From Paraneptunicella aestuarii (GTDB taxonomy: Bacteria; Pseudomonadota; Gammaproteobacteria; Enterobacterales; Alteromonadaceae): a stretch of 64,000 bases of DNA. The stretch lies in assembly GCF_019900845.1 (NCBI RefSeq), contig NZ_CP074570.1, positions 3,224,001-3,288,000 on the forward strand, read 5' to 3'. Shown here in pieces: positions 16,667-26,015 of this stretch. The notes under the pieces are model-generated. The model saw nothing but the letters and a program-made list of their open reading frames with translations. It ran no database searches and was not told the DNA's origin. Each line of letters starts with the position of its first letter. Position 1 is the first letter of the stretch. A program made the translations under genes and the position numbers.

Positions 16667-19600
16667 CTATTGAGCTCTTTCAACCAATTCCAGTAGTTCT
16701 TTGGCTTCTTGTTGTTCTTCGGCTGTACCATTTTCCATTACTTCACTAATAAACTGTCGAGCTGATTCCATATCATTAATTTCCATATAGGCTCGCGCCA
16801 GATCCAGCTTGGCATCAACGCCACTATCTTTATCAACATCAATAATATCAGCGTCATCAGTAACGCCTGTAAACTCGCCAAGTTGAACATCCAGATTTAA
16901 TTCCGGTTCTGGCATATTCTCGCTTTCAGCTTCCATACTTTCAGCCAATAAGGTTTCTACATCCTTAAACTCGCTAACCAGCTCTTCATCGGCTTGTGAC
17001 GATTCAGGCTCAAGTGGGATATCTTCAACAGGTTCAACCGTCTCCTCACTCAACAAAGCATGCAAATCCAAATCTGGATTATCTGGCAAAATGAACCTTT
17101 CTGGTTGTTCCTGCTCTTTTTCCTGAACTGAAGGTGCAATACTTTCAGAAAACGACTCTTCATTTAACAGAGCTTCAATATCAATACCGCCCTGTTCGTC
17201 TTGCCCAAAATCAATATCAGGTTCGACGGAGGACTCATTTTCCTCATCCGGCCCATCAATGCTATTTAACAAGTCATCAAAAGAGGTATTTTCAAGCCGC
17301 TCTAATACTTCAACATCTTCATTGTCTGATTCTGAATCGACAAAATCGCCAATAGACTCAGGAGACTCTTCGGAATCAGTTAATGCATCAGCCAAATCCG
17401 CCATTTCAGAATCTTCGGTGAACTCCCCAAAATCAAAATCAGGTTCGCTGGCTTCATCTTTCGTAGTTTCTGGCAAAATATTATTTAGCGATGATTCTTC
17501 ATCAGGTAATTCAACTGACTGACCAGCAACTGAGAATTGCAAATCATCCAGGGCTGGAAGATCGTCATCATCAAATGACTGCCCTCTAGCCTCAATATTA
17601 CTCTCTTCGGTAACATTCGTTTCAATGACTTGTTCAAGGATGTTTTGAGCGTCCTGAGCAGGAGCAGACTCTTGAGCTTTAGCAACAACTTCATGCTCTT
17701 CACCCAACCAATCGCCAAGCCCAGGCATGTCAGCAAGTTCGTCTTGCAATTCTTTGTCTAATTCAGACAGACTTTCCTCTGTTCCTGAAACAGAATTATT
17801 AGGTTCCGGCTGGGATTCAGCCTCAAATTCATCAGCCGGTCTTTCCTCAGAAGTGCTAATCAGTTCGGCGTCATCGAAATCTTTTAACGCTTCTTCTAAC
17901 TGATCGACTTCATTCATATCAATGATTGCGGACGTGTTTTCCTCATCAGACAATTGTTCTTGCAAACTTGCCAGATCGTCTTCTAATTCCTCATTCTCCG
18001 ATAAAGAGGCATCGGAAGAAGGCTCTATTTCAGTAGCTTGAGCATCATCTTCATAATCCGCATCGAAATCATCGGCATCTGACAGCTGAGCTTTTAATGA
18101 AGCCAACTCAGCGTCAGCATAGTCATCAAGTTCTAATTCATTTTTGTCATCACTGGTATCATCAACGGCGTCTTCGATAGAGTCAGCGACTTCTAACTCC
18201 AACTCATCCCCATCAAGCACATCCCCATCAAGAGAATCTGTATCAGAAGCGTTTTCTGGTTCAAGCTCTGGCTCAATCTCTAGTTCCAGTTCTGACTCAT
18301 CATCTTCCATCAGCAGTTCAACAGCCGCTTCTAACTCATCGCTCAATGTATCTTGAGTACCATGAGAATCTTGAGATGCGTCAACGGTCTGAGTTTCTTG
18401 CAAAAAGTCTTCATTTTCAGATTCGACAACTTGCAGTTCTTGTTCGACTGTAGATTCGGTATCCGCTGAGGGTTCGATATCAGCTAAAAGCTCTTCATCT
18501 TCCAAGAGCTCTTGCCCCGCTGAGGGCTCTTCATCATCTAAGAGCTCTTGCTCCGCTGAAGGCTCTTCATCATCTAAGAGCTCTTGCTCCGCAGAGGGCT
18601 CTTGCTCCGCAGAGGGCTCTTGTTCCGCTGAAGGCTCTTGCTCATTGGGTTCATCCAAAAATCCGGTATTGGATACCTCTACATCATCAAATGACATATC
18701 GGGTTCAATAAACTCTGCGCTTTCCTCAGCAGCCTCCTGCCCAGACTCTTGTTCAGACTCTTGTTCAGTTAGCCCGCTACCTTGAGGGGATGGTGGTGGA
18801 GTTTCAGGGTCGAAATCCAATTCATTCAACAAGTTTTGATAATCTTCCTCTGATAATGAATCGATTTCATAAACCCTTTCATCCTGAGTTTCTTCTGAAT
18901 CAGCTAACGATGCATCAGGGTATTCCTGATCTTGAACGGCTGCCCCAGAAGGCATCGCTGAAGACTCATCATCCATGCCCAATTCAGCCAATAATTCATT
19001 AGCTAAGTCCTCTTCATCGAAAGATAAGGATTCCACTTCCTCATTATCGACTTGTGGCTCTTCAAGCGTATCAAAGTCGGCATCTGTTTCACTAGCGTCT
19101 GAGGGTTCTTCTGCAATACCAAACTCGGCAAGCAACTCATCTGCCAAATCGTCCTGTTCACTTTCAACTTTTTCAGGTTTTGACTCGGCTTCTGCTTCAT
19201 CAGTTATCCCCATTTCAGCTAAAAGCTCATCCGCTAAATCATCTTGAGCATGGTCGACGTTATCGGCGTCGTTCATTTCGGGTTGAGCGTCAGACTCACT
19301 TTCCTCAATACCAAATTCAGCCAATAATTCATCGGCAAGGTCGTCTTGCGCATGGTCAATTTCATCTTCTACAGCTTCAGGCTGAGAGACTGATTCTTCC
19401 GTAGTACCATCAATGCCGAATTCGGCCAGCAATTCATCAGCAAGATCATCTTGTACATGCTCGGCTTCGGCTTCCTCTACTTGCGTTTGAGTTTCAGGTT
19501 CTTCCGAGGCTTCTTCCTCATTAATTCCAAACTCAGCAAGTAATTCATCTGCCAAATCATCCTGTCCGCTTTCAGCTTCATCAGATGTTGATTCTTCTTC

Positions 19601-21646
19601 ATCTGTGATACCCATTTCAGCTAACAGTTCATCGGCCAAATCATTTTGAGCTAAGTCATCTTCGGTTTGAGTTTGTTGCTCTTCTTCACCTTGAATGCCA
19701 AATTCAGCAAGTAGATCATCAGCTAAATCATCTTGGACAGATCCCGTTTCAACTTTCGGTGCGGGTGCGGGTGTCGGTTCATCAGCCATACCCATTGCGG
19801 CAAGCATTTCATTGGTAAGTTCACCAGAGAACGCTTCTCCCTCAGAGGTTCCTTGTCCCGCTGAAGGCTCTTGCACATCACCAAAAACAGGTTCAGGAAC
19901 ATCAATAGCTATTTCAGGATCGCCGGGAGCTTTATTCGGAGCATCTTTAAGCTCTCTGGTTAGTTCTCGGGTGAGATCATTTAATTTACGATTCTGCTCA
20001 CCTAATTTTTCACTGACTTTCTCAATGGCATCTTCAGATAAAATAGGTTCGTCACTGATACCCAGATCACTAACTGGATCAAAGACTTCAGGTTTAGCTG
20101 CCCGCTCACTACTTTTCTCAGCTTGAGCTTCTTGATTTTGTCCTGCACCGTCTAAAGCATCAGGTACTCCTAACTCAGCCAAATCTTCTTCAATAATTTC
20201 TTCGATAGCATCTGATTCAGGATTAATTTCTATTTCTGCGCCAGTATCAAATAAGTCTTCATCCAATCCCTCTATGACGCCATCTAATTCTTTATCCAAA
20301 TCAGACACATCTTCAGATTCAGTAATTTCAATGCCATCATCTTGCAGATCGTCCAAATCCAATGCGCCAGCAAGTAAATCATCTTCGTCCAAGACATCAT
20401 CCAAGGTGTCGCTGTCGAACATTTGGTCAAGGGCGTCATGTTTCTCCAGATCCTCAGGAACCAACATATCGTCGTCCAGATCACTGTATGAACCCAATTC
20501 ATTTTCCAGTACATCATCCAGAGATTCGTCGAGCTCTTCCGCCAGCACATCATCAAGAAGGTCGTCATCACCAAAAAGATCGTCATTGCCTAACTCGTCG
20601 GCTTTTTCACCCTTTAGATCCTCAGAGAGTACATCAGAAATATCATCCAATTCCGCCACTTCTGCCGCAGATGTATCAACAAAGTTCATACTTTCAGAAA
20701 CAGACTCTTTGTTTTGGCGTTTCAGCAACCAGAACGCTAAACCAGCTAATAAAGAAATCGAAAATAAAACCGTGACACCAATCAGAAAGGCTGGCTCTTT
20801 GACGAAATCAAACGTATTTCCTTTAGAGGACTGTTCCTGCGCTGACTTTCTGGCATTGGCGACCAACTCATTTTGAAGCGCCAGAATTTGATCCATTTGA
20901 CGCTGCACTTCACCATCGTTTCCAATTCTTCCGCGCAGGTCTTCGATATCTTTGTTGACGGTATCTAAACGTTCATAAATCTTCTTGTTTTCATTCAATA
21001 ACGTCTGAACGCTGTTAATAGAATCGGCAAATTGTTGCCGTATTGCTTCAAACTGCTTTTGCTGTTCAGCGTCGATTTGATTGAGTTTGCTTTCCAACTC
21101 ATCTTTGGTTTGAGTTAAATCTGTTCGGCTAGCCAGTTTCTCTGGTGGCTTAAGGTTTTTCAGGCTGGATCCGGGAGCAACTTTGGATTCCCAGGCTTCA
21201 TCGTCCTGGTCAGATTTCAGTTTTGCATCTTCGGGATTAATTCTTGCGATATAACGTTCAGATGGCAGCATCAAGGTAACGCCATCTTTCATATGATTCA
21301 GGTTATCACTGTAAAAAGCGTCAGGATTTAGCTCCTGAATGGCCACCATGACCTGATAAATGGAAAGATTCTTATTTTGACGATAGCGATCAGCAATACG
21401 CCATAAGGTGTCGTCAGCATCAATGGGGCCATAGGAAACGCCGGCATACTGCTCGGTCGCATTTTTCGGGCCTTTAATTGGAACCTGCTTAAACTCTGCA
21501 GCATTGAGACTGGAAAGACTGAAAATGCCTAACCCGACAAGCACTATAAAGGTTAGTGCCAGTTTAGTAACAGCTCCGTTTCCGAATACTAACGTTCGGA
21601 TATTGGTTAAGCCTGTTTGCAAATTTCCGTAATAATTCTTAAGCAC
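16667..21646 (-). CDS. fimV: FimV/HubP-type polar hub protein
   Basis: The 1659-residue protein has a signal/anchor segment (~residues 28-50), a periplasmic LysM-type peptidoglycan-binding domain (~residues 65-135, DDTLWRIADRYRQN...QVMVAIQELNPDAF), a coiled coil (~175-270), a single membrane span (FLIGVTVLFSISLLAGLAF, ~residue 290), and a very long acidic cytoplasmic region. It ends with the conserved FimV C-terminal TPR-like motif (DAKLDLARAYMEINDMESAR). This is the polar organiser that recruits type IV pilus, chemotaxis or flagellar factors. The acidic region carries at least eight DDLADELLAEFGI repeats and EPSAEQ tandem repeats. The GTG start has a weak ribosome site. The usual neighbour truA is not downstream. 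Confidence 0.9.
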   Translation of the reverse strand: MLKNYYGNLQTGLTNIRTLVFGNGAVTKLALTFIVLVGLGIFSLSSLNAAEFKQVPIKGPKNATEQYAGVSYGPIDADDTLWRIADRYRQNKNLSIYQVMVAIQELNPDAFYSDNLNHMKDGVTLMLPSERYIARINPEDAKLKSDQDDEAWESKVAPGSSLKNLKPPEKLASRTDLTQTKDELESKLNQIDAEQQKQFEAIRQQFADSINSVQTLLNENKKIYERLDTVNKDIEDLRGRIGNDGEVQRQMDQILALQNELVANARKSAQEQSSKGNTFDFVKEPAFLIGVTVLFSISLLAGLAFWLLKRQNKESVSESMNFVDTSAAEVAELDDISDVLSEDLKGEKADELGNDDLFGDDDLLDDVLAEELDESLDDVLENELGSYSDLDDDMLVPEDLEKHDALDQMFDSDTLDDVLDEDDLLAGALDLDDLQDDGIEITESEDVSDLDKELDGVIEGLDEDLFDTGAEIEINPESDAIEEIIEEDLAELGVPDALDGAGQNQEAQAEKSSERAAKPEVFDPVSDLGISDEPILSEDAIEKVSEKLGEQNRKLNDLTRELTRELKDAPNKAPGDPEIAIDVPEPVFGDVQEPSAGQGTSEGEAFSGELTNEMLAAMGMADEPTPAPAPKVETGSVQDDLADDLLAEFGIQGEEEQQTQTEDDLAQNDLADELLAEMGITDEEESTSDEAESGQDDLADELLAEFGINEEEASEEPETQTQVEEAEAEHVQDDLADELLAEFGIDGTTEESVSQPEAVEDEIDHAQDDLADELLAEFGIEESESDAQPEMNDADNVDHAQDDLADELLAEMGITDEAEAESKPEKVESEQDDLADELLAEFGIAEEPSDASETDADFDTLEEPQVDNEEVESLSFDEEDLANELLAELGMDDESSAMPSGAAVQDQEYPDASLADSEETQDERVYEIDSLSEEDYQNLLNELDFDPETPPPSPQGSGLTEQESEQESGQEAAEESAEFIEPDMSFDDVEVSNTGFLDEPNEQEPSAEQEPSAEQEPSAEQELLDDEEPSAEQELLDDEEPSAGQELLEDEELLADIEPSADTESTVEQELQVVESENEDFLQETQTVDASQDSHGTQDTLSDELEAAVELLMEDDESELELEIEPELEPENASDTDSLDGDVLDGDELELEVADSIEDAVDDTSDDKNELELDDYADAELASLKAQLSDADDFDADYEDDAQATEIEPSSDASLSENEELEDDLASLQEQLSDEENTSAIIDMNEVDQLEEALKDFDDAELISTSEERPADEFEAESQPEPNNSVSGTEESLSELDKELQDELADMPGLGDWLGEEHEVVAKAQESAPAQDAQNILEQVIETNVTEESNIEARGQSFDDDDLPALDDLQFSVAGQSVELPDEESSLNNILPETTKDEASEPDFDFGEFTEDSEMADLADALTDSEESPESIGDFVDSESDNEDVEVLERLENTSFDDLLNSIDGPDEENESSVEPDIDFGQDEQGGIDIEALLNEESFSESIAPSVQEKEQEQPERFILPDNPDLDLHALLSEETVEPVEDIPLEPESSQADEELVSEFKDVETLLAESMEAESENMPEPELNLDVQLGEFTGVTDDADIIDVDKDSGVDAKLDLARAYMEINDMESARQFISEVMENGTAEEQQEAKELLELVERAQ
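18477..19740 (-). repeat. in-gene tandem repeats of fimV
   Basis: Two repeat families lie in frame. From about 18977 to 19740 there are eight copies (plus a degenerate ninth) of a block encoding (Q)DDLADELLAE(F/M)GI, spaced by variable acidic linkers. At about 18480-18640 there are tandem EPSAEQ(ELLDDE) units with near-identical DNA, which suggests slippage or recombination that can vary protein length. Confidence 0.85.
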
Positions 21647-22024
21647 TTAATTGTTTGCCGTCATGGATTTTTATTTGTTATTTCAGCACTGGCATGGAGT
21701 TAGGCGCAATATTGCCCTAGTCTCAACCAATCTCTCTTATATACCAAGCGTAAGCAAGACACGTTCCAAAACTTACTATAAACCAGATAATCCCCTTAAT
21801 CTATAAAGCGCCAAGTGAAAATCAAGCTTATTATCAGATGCTTACCAATCATGCCACGCTGCATACATTCAGGTGGTGATTCGTTACCTTTCCCAAATGG
21901 CATTCGTGGTTTTACATCGGCCTATATTCAAAATAGTTGAGGAATATCAGCTAGCTGAGTCAAGAAATTGACAAATATTCCTATTAAACTACTTTCCCGC
22001 TAATAACCGAAGAAAACAAAAAAC
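21647..22024. other. spacer upstream of fimV; no gene seen
   Basis: A/T-rich spacer between asd and fimV on the minus strand. It should hold the fimV promoter. No coding frame or strong palindrome is visible before the asd terminator at 22025. Confidence 0.4.
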
Positions 22025-22069
22025 AGTCTGGCCGAACCCCTACATTGAAGATTTGACTTCGACCAGACT
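22025..22069 (-). terminator. rho-independent terminator of asd
   Basis: On the minus strand, AGTCTGGTCGAA pairs with TTCGGCCAGACT (12 bp, one mismatch) around a 21-nt loop and is followed by GTTTTTTGTTTTC. It lies ~60 bp downstream of the asd stop codon. Confidence 0.8.
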
Positions 22070-22131
22070 ATTGTCAGATATCCTTATCTGTCGCGCAAAT
22101 AACTTATACAAGCCATCTGCAAACTATCTAT

Positions 22132-23148
22132 TTACAGGTAATCGCGAACCAACACTTCTGCGATCTGAATACTGTTAGTTGCAGCACCCTTGCGCACATT
22201 GTCAGAAACGATCCACATGTTAACGCCATTAGGATGAGTAATGTCTTTGCGTAATCGGCCAACAAATACATCGTCTTTACCGCTGGCATTGCCCACCTGG
22301 GTTGGAAAATCTTCACGATCTTCAAGAAAAGTCACGCCCGGCGCATTTCTTAGCAAGTCTTTGATTTGCTCAATATCAACAGGCATACGTGTTTCCAAAT
22401 GCACAGCTTCACCATGTCCGAAAAATACCGGTACACGCACCGCAGTGGCGTTCACCAAAATATCATCGTCACCCATGATTTTCTTGGTTTCCCAAGACAT
22501 TTTCATTTCTTCCTTGGTGTAATCATTATCAAGGAAAACATCAATTTGAGGGATACAGTTAAATGCAATTTGACGTGAGAAAGCTTCAACATCTACGGGT
22601 CTACCATTTAACAGATCTGCCGTTTGCTTTGCCAATTCATCCATTGCACTCTTACCTGCACCGGAAACGGATTGATAAGTCGCCACGTTAATACGATCAA
22701 TACCGAATACATCATGGATAGGTTTTAACGCTGCAACCATCTGGATGGTCGAGCAGTTAGGATTCGCGATGATATTACGATTTCGATAATCAGCTAGTGC
22801 CTGAGGATTCACTTCTGGAACCACCAAAGGAATATCGGGTTCGTAGCGATACTGAGAGGTATTATCGATAACAATACACCCGGCTTCAGCAGCGATAGGT
22901 GCATACTTGGCTGAAACACTTCCACCAGCCGAGAAAAAGCCAATGCTAACCTGTGTCCAGTCGAACTTATCAGCATCTTCTACAGTAATGTCGCGTCCCT
23001 TAAACGTAATTGTCCCGCCAGCAGAGCGAGAACTAGCGAGCGGAAAGAGGTTCTCAACAGGGAAATCTCTTTGCTCCAGAATTTCAATCATGTGTTGACC
23101 AACAAGGCCGGTTGCGCCTAATACGGCGACATTAAAGGCACGTGACAT
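22132..23148 (-). CDS. asd: aspartate-semialdehyde dehydrogenase
   Basis: The 338-residue enzyme reduces aspartyl phosphate to aspartate semialdehyde on the way to lysine/diaminopimelate, threonine and methionine. The NADP-binding VAVLGATGLVGQHMIEIL motif is at the N-terminus, the active-site Cys132 is in NPNCSTIQM, and SGAGKSAMDEL follows. Length and sequence fit the shorter 337-340-residue class, not the ~370-residue E. coli type. AGGAG lies 10 nt before the ATG. It is 22 bp downstream of pdxB and precedes fimV, a common gammaproteobacterial order. Confidence 0.93.
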   Translation of the reverse strand: MSRAFNVAVLGATGLVGQHMIEILEQRDFPVENLFPLASSRSAGGTITFKGRDITVEDADKFDWTQVSIGFFSAGGSVSAKYAPIAAEAGCIVIDNTSQYRYEPDIPLVVPEVNPQALADYRNRNIIANPNCSTIQMVAALKPIHDVFGIDRINVATYQSVSGAGKSAMDELAKQTADLLNGRPVDVEAFSRQIAFNCIPQIDVFLDNDYTKEEMKMSWETKKIMGDDDILVNATAVRVPVFFGHGEAVHLETRMPVDIEQIKDLLRNAPGVTFLEDREDFPTQVGNASGKDDVFVGRLRKDITHPNGVNMWIVSDNVRKGAATNSIQIAEVLVRDYL

Positions 23149-23170
23149 TTAGCCCATACTCCTGAGTTTG

Positions 23171-24292
23171 TTAACTACCAAATCCGAGGCCATAGATTGC
23201 CTGTGAATTACACAAATTTCCAGCATTAACTTTGAAGTATTGAAACTCTCTTCGAGCCCCGTACTGCTTGCGAAACAAGCGAAACTCATCAGCGTTTTTT
23301 ACCCTTTTTCGAAAGTCCAAATTATCCTGGTAAATATCGTACACTTTACTAACTAATTCCAATGCATCTGGCACGGTAAATTCTGCTTCAAAATACGACA
23401 AATCCGCATTATCAATTGCTGGTAGAAATTCATCCAGAGTCAAGCTTGGCTCTATCCCAAACTGCTGGCATAGCGCCTGATACACCATTGACGTTCCTTT
23501 CGCCTTTCCTTCTATGGTATGCCCGGCGATATGAGCGGTTGCCAAATCGGTATAATCAACCAGCTCGAATAAAATATCCGGCTCATTTTCCCAAACATCT
23601 ATGACCAGCCCAAATTCAGCACCTTGCCGCTTCACATCCAATAGCGCGTGATTATCAACCACTTCTCCCCGACAGGCATTGATAAAGCATTGCTTTTCAC
23701 CAAGCTGAGCCAAACGGGCAGCATCAAACATGTGATAAGTAGGATGTTCTCCTTCTTTAACCAAAGGCACATGCAAGGTAATAAGATCGCACTTCATGAT
23801 CTCATCGAAATTAACAAACTCGCGTTTATCGCCAGACGCTTGAAGTGGTGGGTCATACAAAGCTGTTCGGATCCCCATGGCCTGCAAGCGCTCATTCAAA
23901 CGCCCACCAATATTGCCTACACCCACAATACCTATACGTTGTTCGAGTAAATCAAATTGCCGCTTTTTAGCCAAATACAGCATAGCGCACAATACGTATT
24001 CCACCACCGCAACAGCGTTACAACCCGCAGCGTTGTACATAGGAATGCCTCTGGATTGCAGGTAGGTTTTATCAAAGTGATTAGAGCCCGCCGTTGCCGT
24101 ACCCACAAATTTCAGGTTTTGACACTGGCCTATAAGCTGCTCATTGACCTCTGTGGTTGAACGCACAACCAACACATCGGCATCCTGGATTTGCTCAGCA
24201 GTAACAGTAGAAGCGGAAAAAGTCTGGCATTGGCCTAATGAGGAAAAAAAGGCCTCTCCGTAGAGCAAGGTATCTTCACAATATATTTTCAT
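23171..24292 (-). CDS. pdxB: erythronate-4-phosphate dehydrogenase
   Basis: The 373-residue NAD-dependent 2-hydroxyacid dehydrogenase carries out the second step of DXP-dependent pyridoxal-phosphate synthesis. Seen are the N-terminal ADVLVVRSTTEVN and FVGTATAGSNHFD blocks, the NAD motif GIVGVGNIGGRL (~residue 122), the catalytic Arg block NACRGEVVDN, the Glu, and the His in HIAGHTIEGKAKG. The C-terminal PdxB dimerisation domain is complete. It is followed by asd after 22 bp. Confidence 0.93.
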   Translation of the reverse strand: MKIYCEDTLLYGEAFFSSLGQCQTFSASTVTAEQIQDADVLVVRSTTEVNEQLIGQCQNLKFVGTATAGSNHFDKTYLQSRGIPMYNAAGCNAVAVVEYVLCAMLYLAKKRQFDLLEQRIGIVGVGNIGGRLNERLQAMGIRTALYDPPLQASGDKREFVNFDEIMKCDLITLHVPLVKEGEHPTYHMFDAARLAQLGEKQCFINACRGEVVDNHALLDVKRQGAEFGLVIDVWENEPDILFELVDYTDLATAHIAGHTIEGKAKGTSMVYQALCQQFGIEPSLTLDEFLPAIDNADLSYFEAEFTVPDALELVSKVYDIYQDNLDFRKRVKNADEFRLFRKQYGARREFQYFKVNAGNLCNSQAIYGLGFGS

Positions 24293-24457
24293 GATAGTTG
24301 TCAGAGTAACGACTTATCCGGACATACAGCCACAAATAAGAACGTGAAAAATACGGAAAAGTATTGTTAATAAGAGGGCGCTAAGAGTGCCATAAATAGT
24401 AGATATAGAAAAGTAAATCACCTGAGCAGATATGAAGAGCGGCAAGCTCAATATTAT

Positions 24458-24916
24458 TCAGACATCCACTTTGTTATCAAATCTCAAAAATAGTGTGCGC
24501 ATGCACCATACAATGGGATATATCACTCCGGTGCATATAAGAATAAACAGAGTTAATTGTTCAAGCCATAACGTGTATTCAGCTATACCAAGCAAACGAT
24601 TAAATACGAAAGTATATGCATACAACCCGGAACAGACCCAACTATACTGTTTTAATACTGAACATAGATATTGACTAAAAAGAAAGAAACGTTTGCTTGG
24701 AAGGGATGCAAGCAACACCCCAACCGTAAATAACAGAACAGAACAGATACTGTCTAATTCAAAATTGCCTTCCAAATCTGGGTTTATATATTTAAAAGAC
24801 GCATAGCAAACCAAAAGGTAGGCGGCGGGGAATATTCGGCCTGAATTACTGGAATATGCAAAATTTAACGAAACAAAAAGTAAAATCGTAATACCAGAAA
24901 TAAGATAATAAGACAT
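24458..24916 (-). CDS. small integral membrane protein, unknown
   Basis: The 152-residue protein is strongly hydrophobic with about four or five likely membrane spans (for example LISGITILLFVSLNFAY, ICSVLLFTVGVLLASL, LTLFILICTGVIYPIVW). No family motif is recognised. It starts 32 bp downstream of the secreted protein gene 24949-25785 on the same strand and is probably co-transcribed with it. Confidence 0.5.
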   Translation of the reverse strand: MSYYLISGITILLFVSLNFAYSSNSGRIFPAAYLLVCYASFKYINPDLEGNFELDSICSVLLFTVGVLLASLPSKRFFLFSQYLCSVLKQYSWVCSGLYAYTFVFNRLLGIAEYTLWLEQLTLFILICTGVIYPIVWCMRTLFLRFDNKVDV

Positions 24917-24948
24917 GAAATATCCTCGAACGCCTCCCTGTTACTTCA

Positions 24949-25785
24949 CTAATAGCAGACGGTTTGAGCGACAAGAACCCCCGTTCGCCCGGTATAATGT
25001 ATATGACAATTAAATGTGTCTATTGAAAACAACCAATTACCGTAATTATAACCTCCGTTATAATTCTCTGTTCCAGCCAGAGGAGAGCCTCCACTACTGC
25101 CACTGCCACTTCTTTCAATAGTCATTTTTCCACCTTTGAAAACCAACTTATCCCCAGGTTGCAAGTCTGTCTTATACCAATCGGTGGACTGTAACAGTTC
25201 GTTAATTACCACAGCAGATGCTGACTCAGTTAAACCTGCCATCAAAGTCGTATTTAACGCTGCTGCAACTTTCTGGGCAATGCGTCCAATAGCATTTGTA
25301 GTAGCGACAGCAATAACAAGCCTCCGAGCTTCATTATTTCCATTAATAAATTCATCTGTAACGGTAAGTGTAATCTCGCTATTGTTTATTGATGTTACTA
25401 TGTAGTTGACAAATTCAACTTTCATCCAGTCATCACAAGAATATTGATCGTCATATTGACACTCTAATGGTGCGTCATAAACAACAATCCCATTTCGACT
25501 TTTTCCCTGAATAACATCTATTTGATAGGTATCAATAAACTCTTTAAGAGAAAAACTATAAGATACATTTCCTTGAATTCGTACATCAAAACGTTGAGAT
25601 AGAACAGTCTCGTGAAAACGTTTTTTTAATATACCTAATACCGTTTCCCGTACATCACAAGCAGAATCACATTCTACAACAATGGGATCTCTGTCAGGCA
25701 AAGTCGCGACTTCAGAAAATGCAGAAAAATGGAATAAGCAGGATACAAAAATTAATGAATTGAAAAGCTTTCTAAAAATAGTCAT
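24949..25785 (-). CDS. secreted protein of unknown function
   Basis: The 278-residue protein has a Sec signal peptide (LFNSLIFVSCLFHFSAFS). The mature part has Cys pairs (CDSACD, CQYDDQYSC) and a C-terminal Cys pair near CHIHYTG and the final VCY, suggesting disulphides. A central Ala-rich helix (ATTNAIGRIAQKVAAALNT) is followed by a Ser/Gly linker (SGSGSSGGS). I recognise no family. The pair with the small membrane protein 24458-24916 may form an envelope module. Confidence 0.5.
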   Translation of the reverse strand: MTIFRKLFNSLIFVSCLFHFSAFSEVATLPDRDPIVVECDSACDVRETVLGILKKRFHETVLSQRFDVRIQGNVSYSFSLKEFIDTYQIDVIQGKSRNGIVVYDAPLECQYDDQYSCDDWMKVEFVNYIVTSINNSEITLTVTDEFINGNNEARRLVIAVATTNAIGRIAQKVAAALNTTLMAGLTESASAVVINELLQSTDWYKTDLQPGDKLVFKGGKMTIERSGSGSSGGSPLAGTENYNGGYNYGNWLFSIDTFNCHIHYTGRTGVLVAQTVCY

Positions 25786-25969
25786 TTAGTCATCCTTAAA
25801 TCTTAAATCTTAAAAACATCCAGTTTCACAGCAACTCAACTGTAAGCTGTGGTTCACAATATACTTCAAACCAATCCGGTCAAATAACATATATCGAACG
25901 ATGATATCGGACATCAAATACGCAGCCTTCCTTCATACAGACCCTGATAGTATAAAAACCGAAGTATTT

Positions 25970-26004
25970 GATACCCATAGAAACTTAAGAACTCTATGGG
26001 TATC
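25970..26004 (-). terminator. hairpin downstream of the amylase gene
   Basis: GATACCCATAGA pairs perfectly with TCTATGGGTATC over 12 bp, 12 bp past the amylase stop codon. On the minus strand the T-rich tail is weak (a TTTTT comes 11 nt later), so it may terminate or protect the mRNA 3' end. Confidence 0.6.
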
Positions 26005-26015
26005 GTATTACTATT

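Noticed and set aside
18144..20876. Ser-rich plus-strand open frames opposite fimV
   Set aside because: They mirror the Asp/Glu-rich repeats of fimV on the other strand, have no ribosome sites, and overlap a gene with clear domains.
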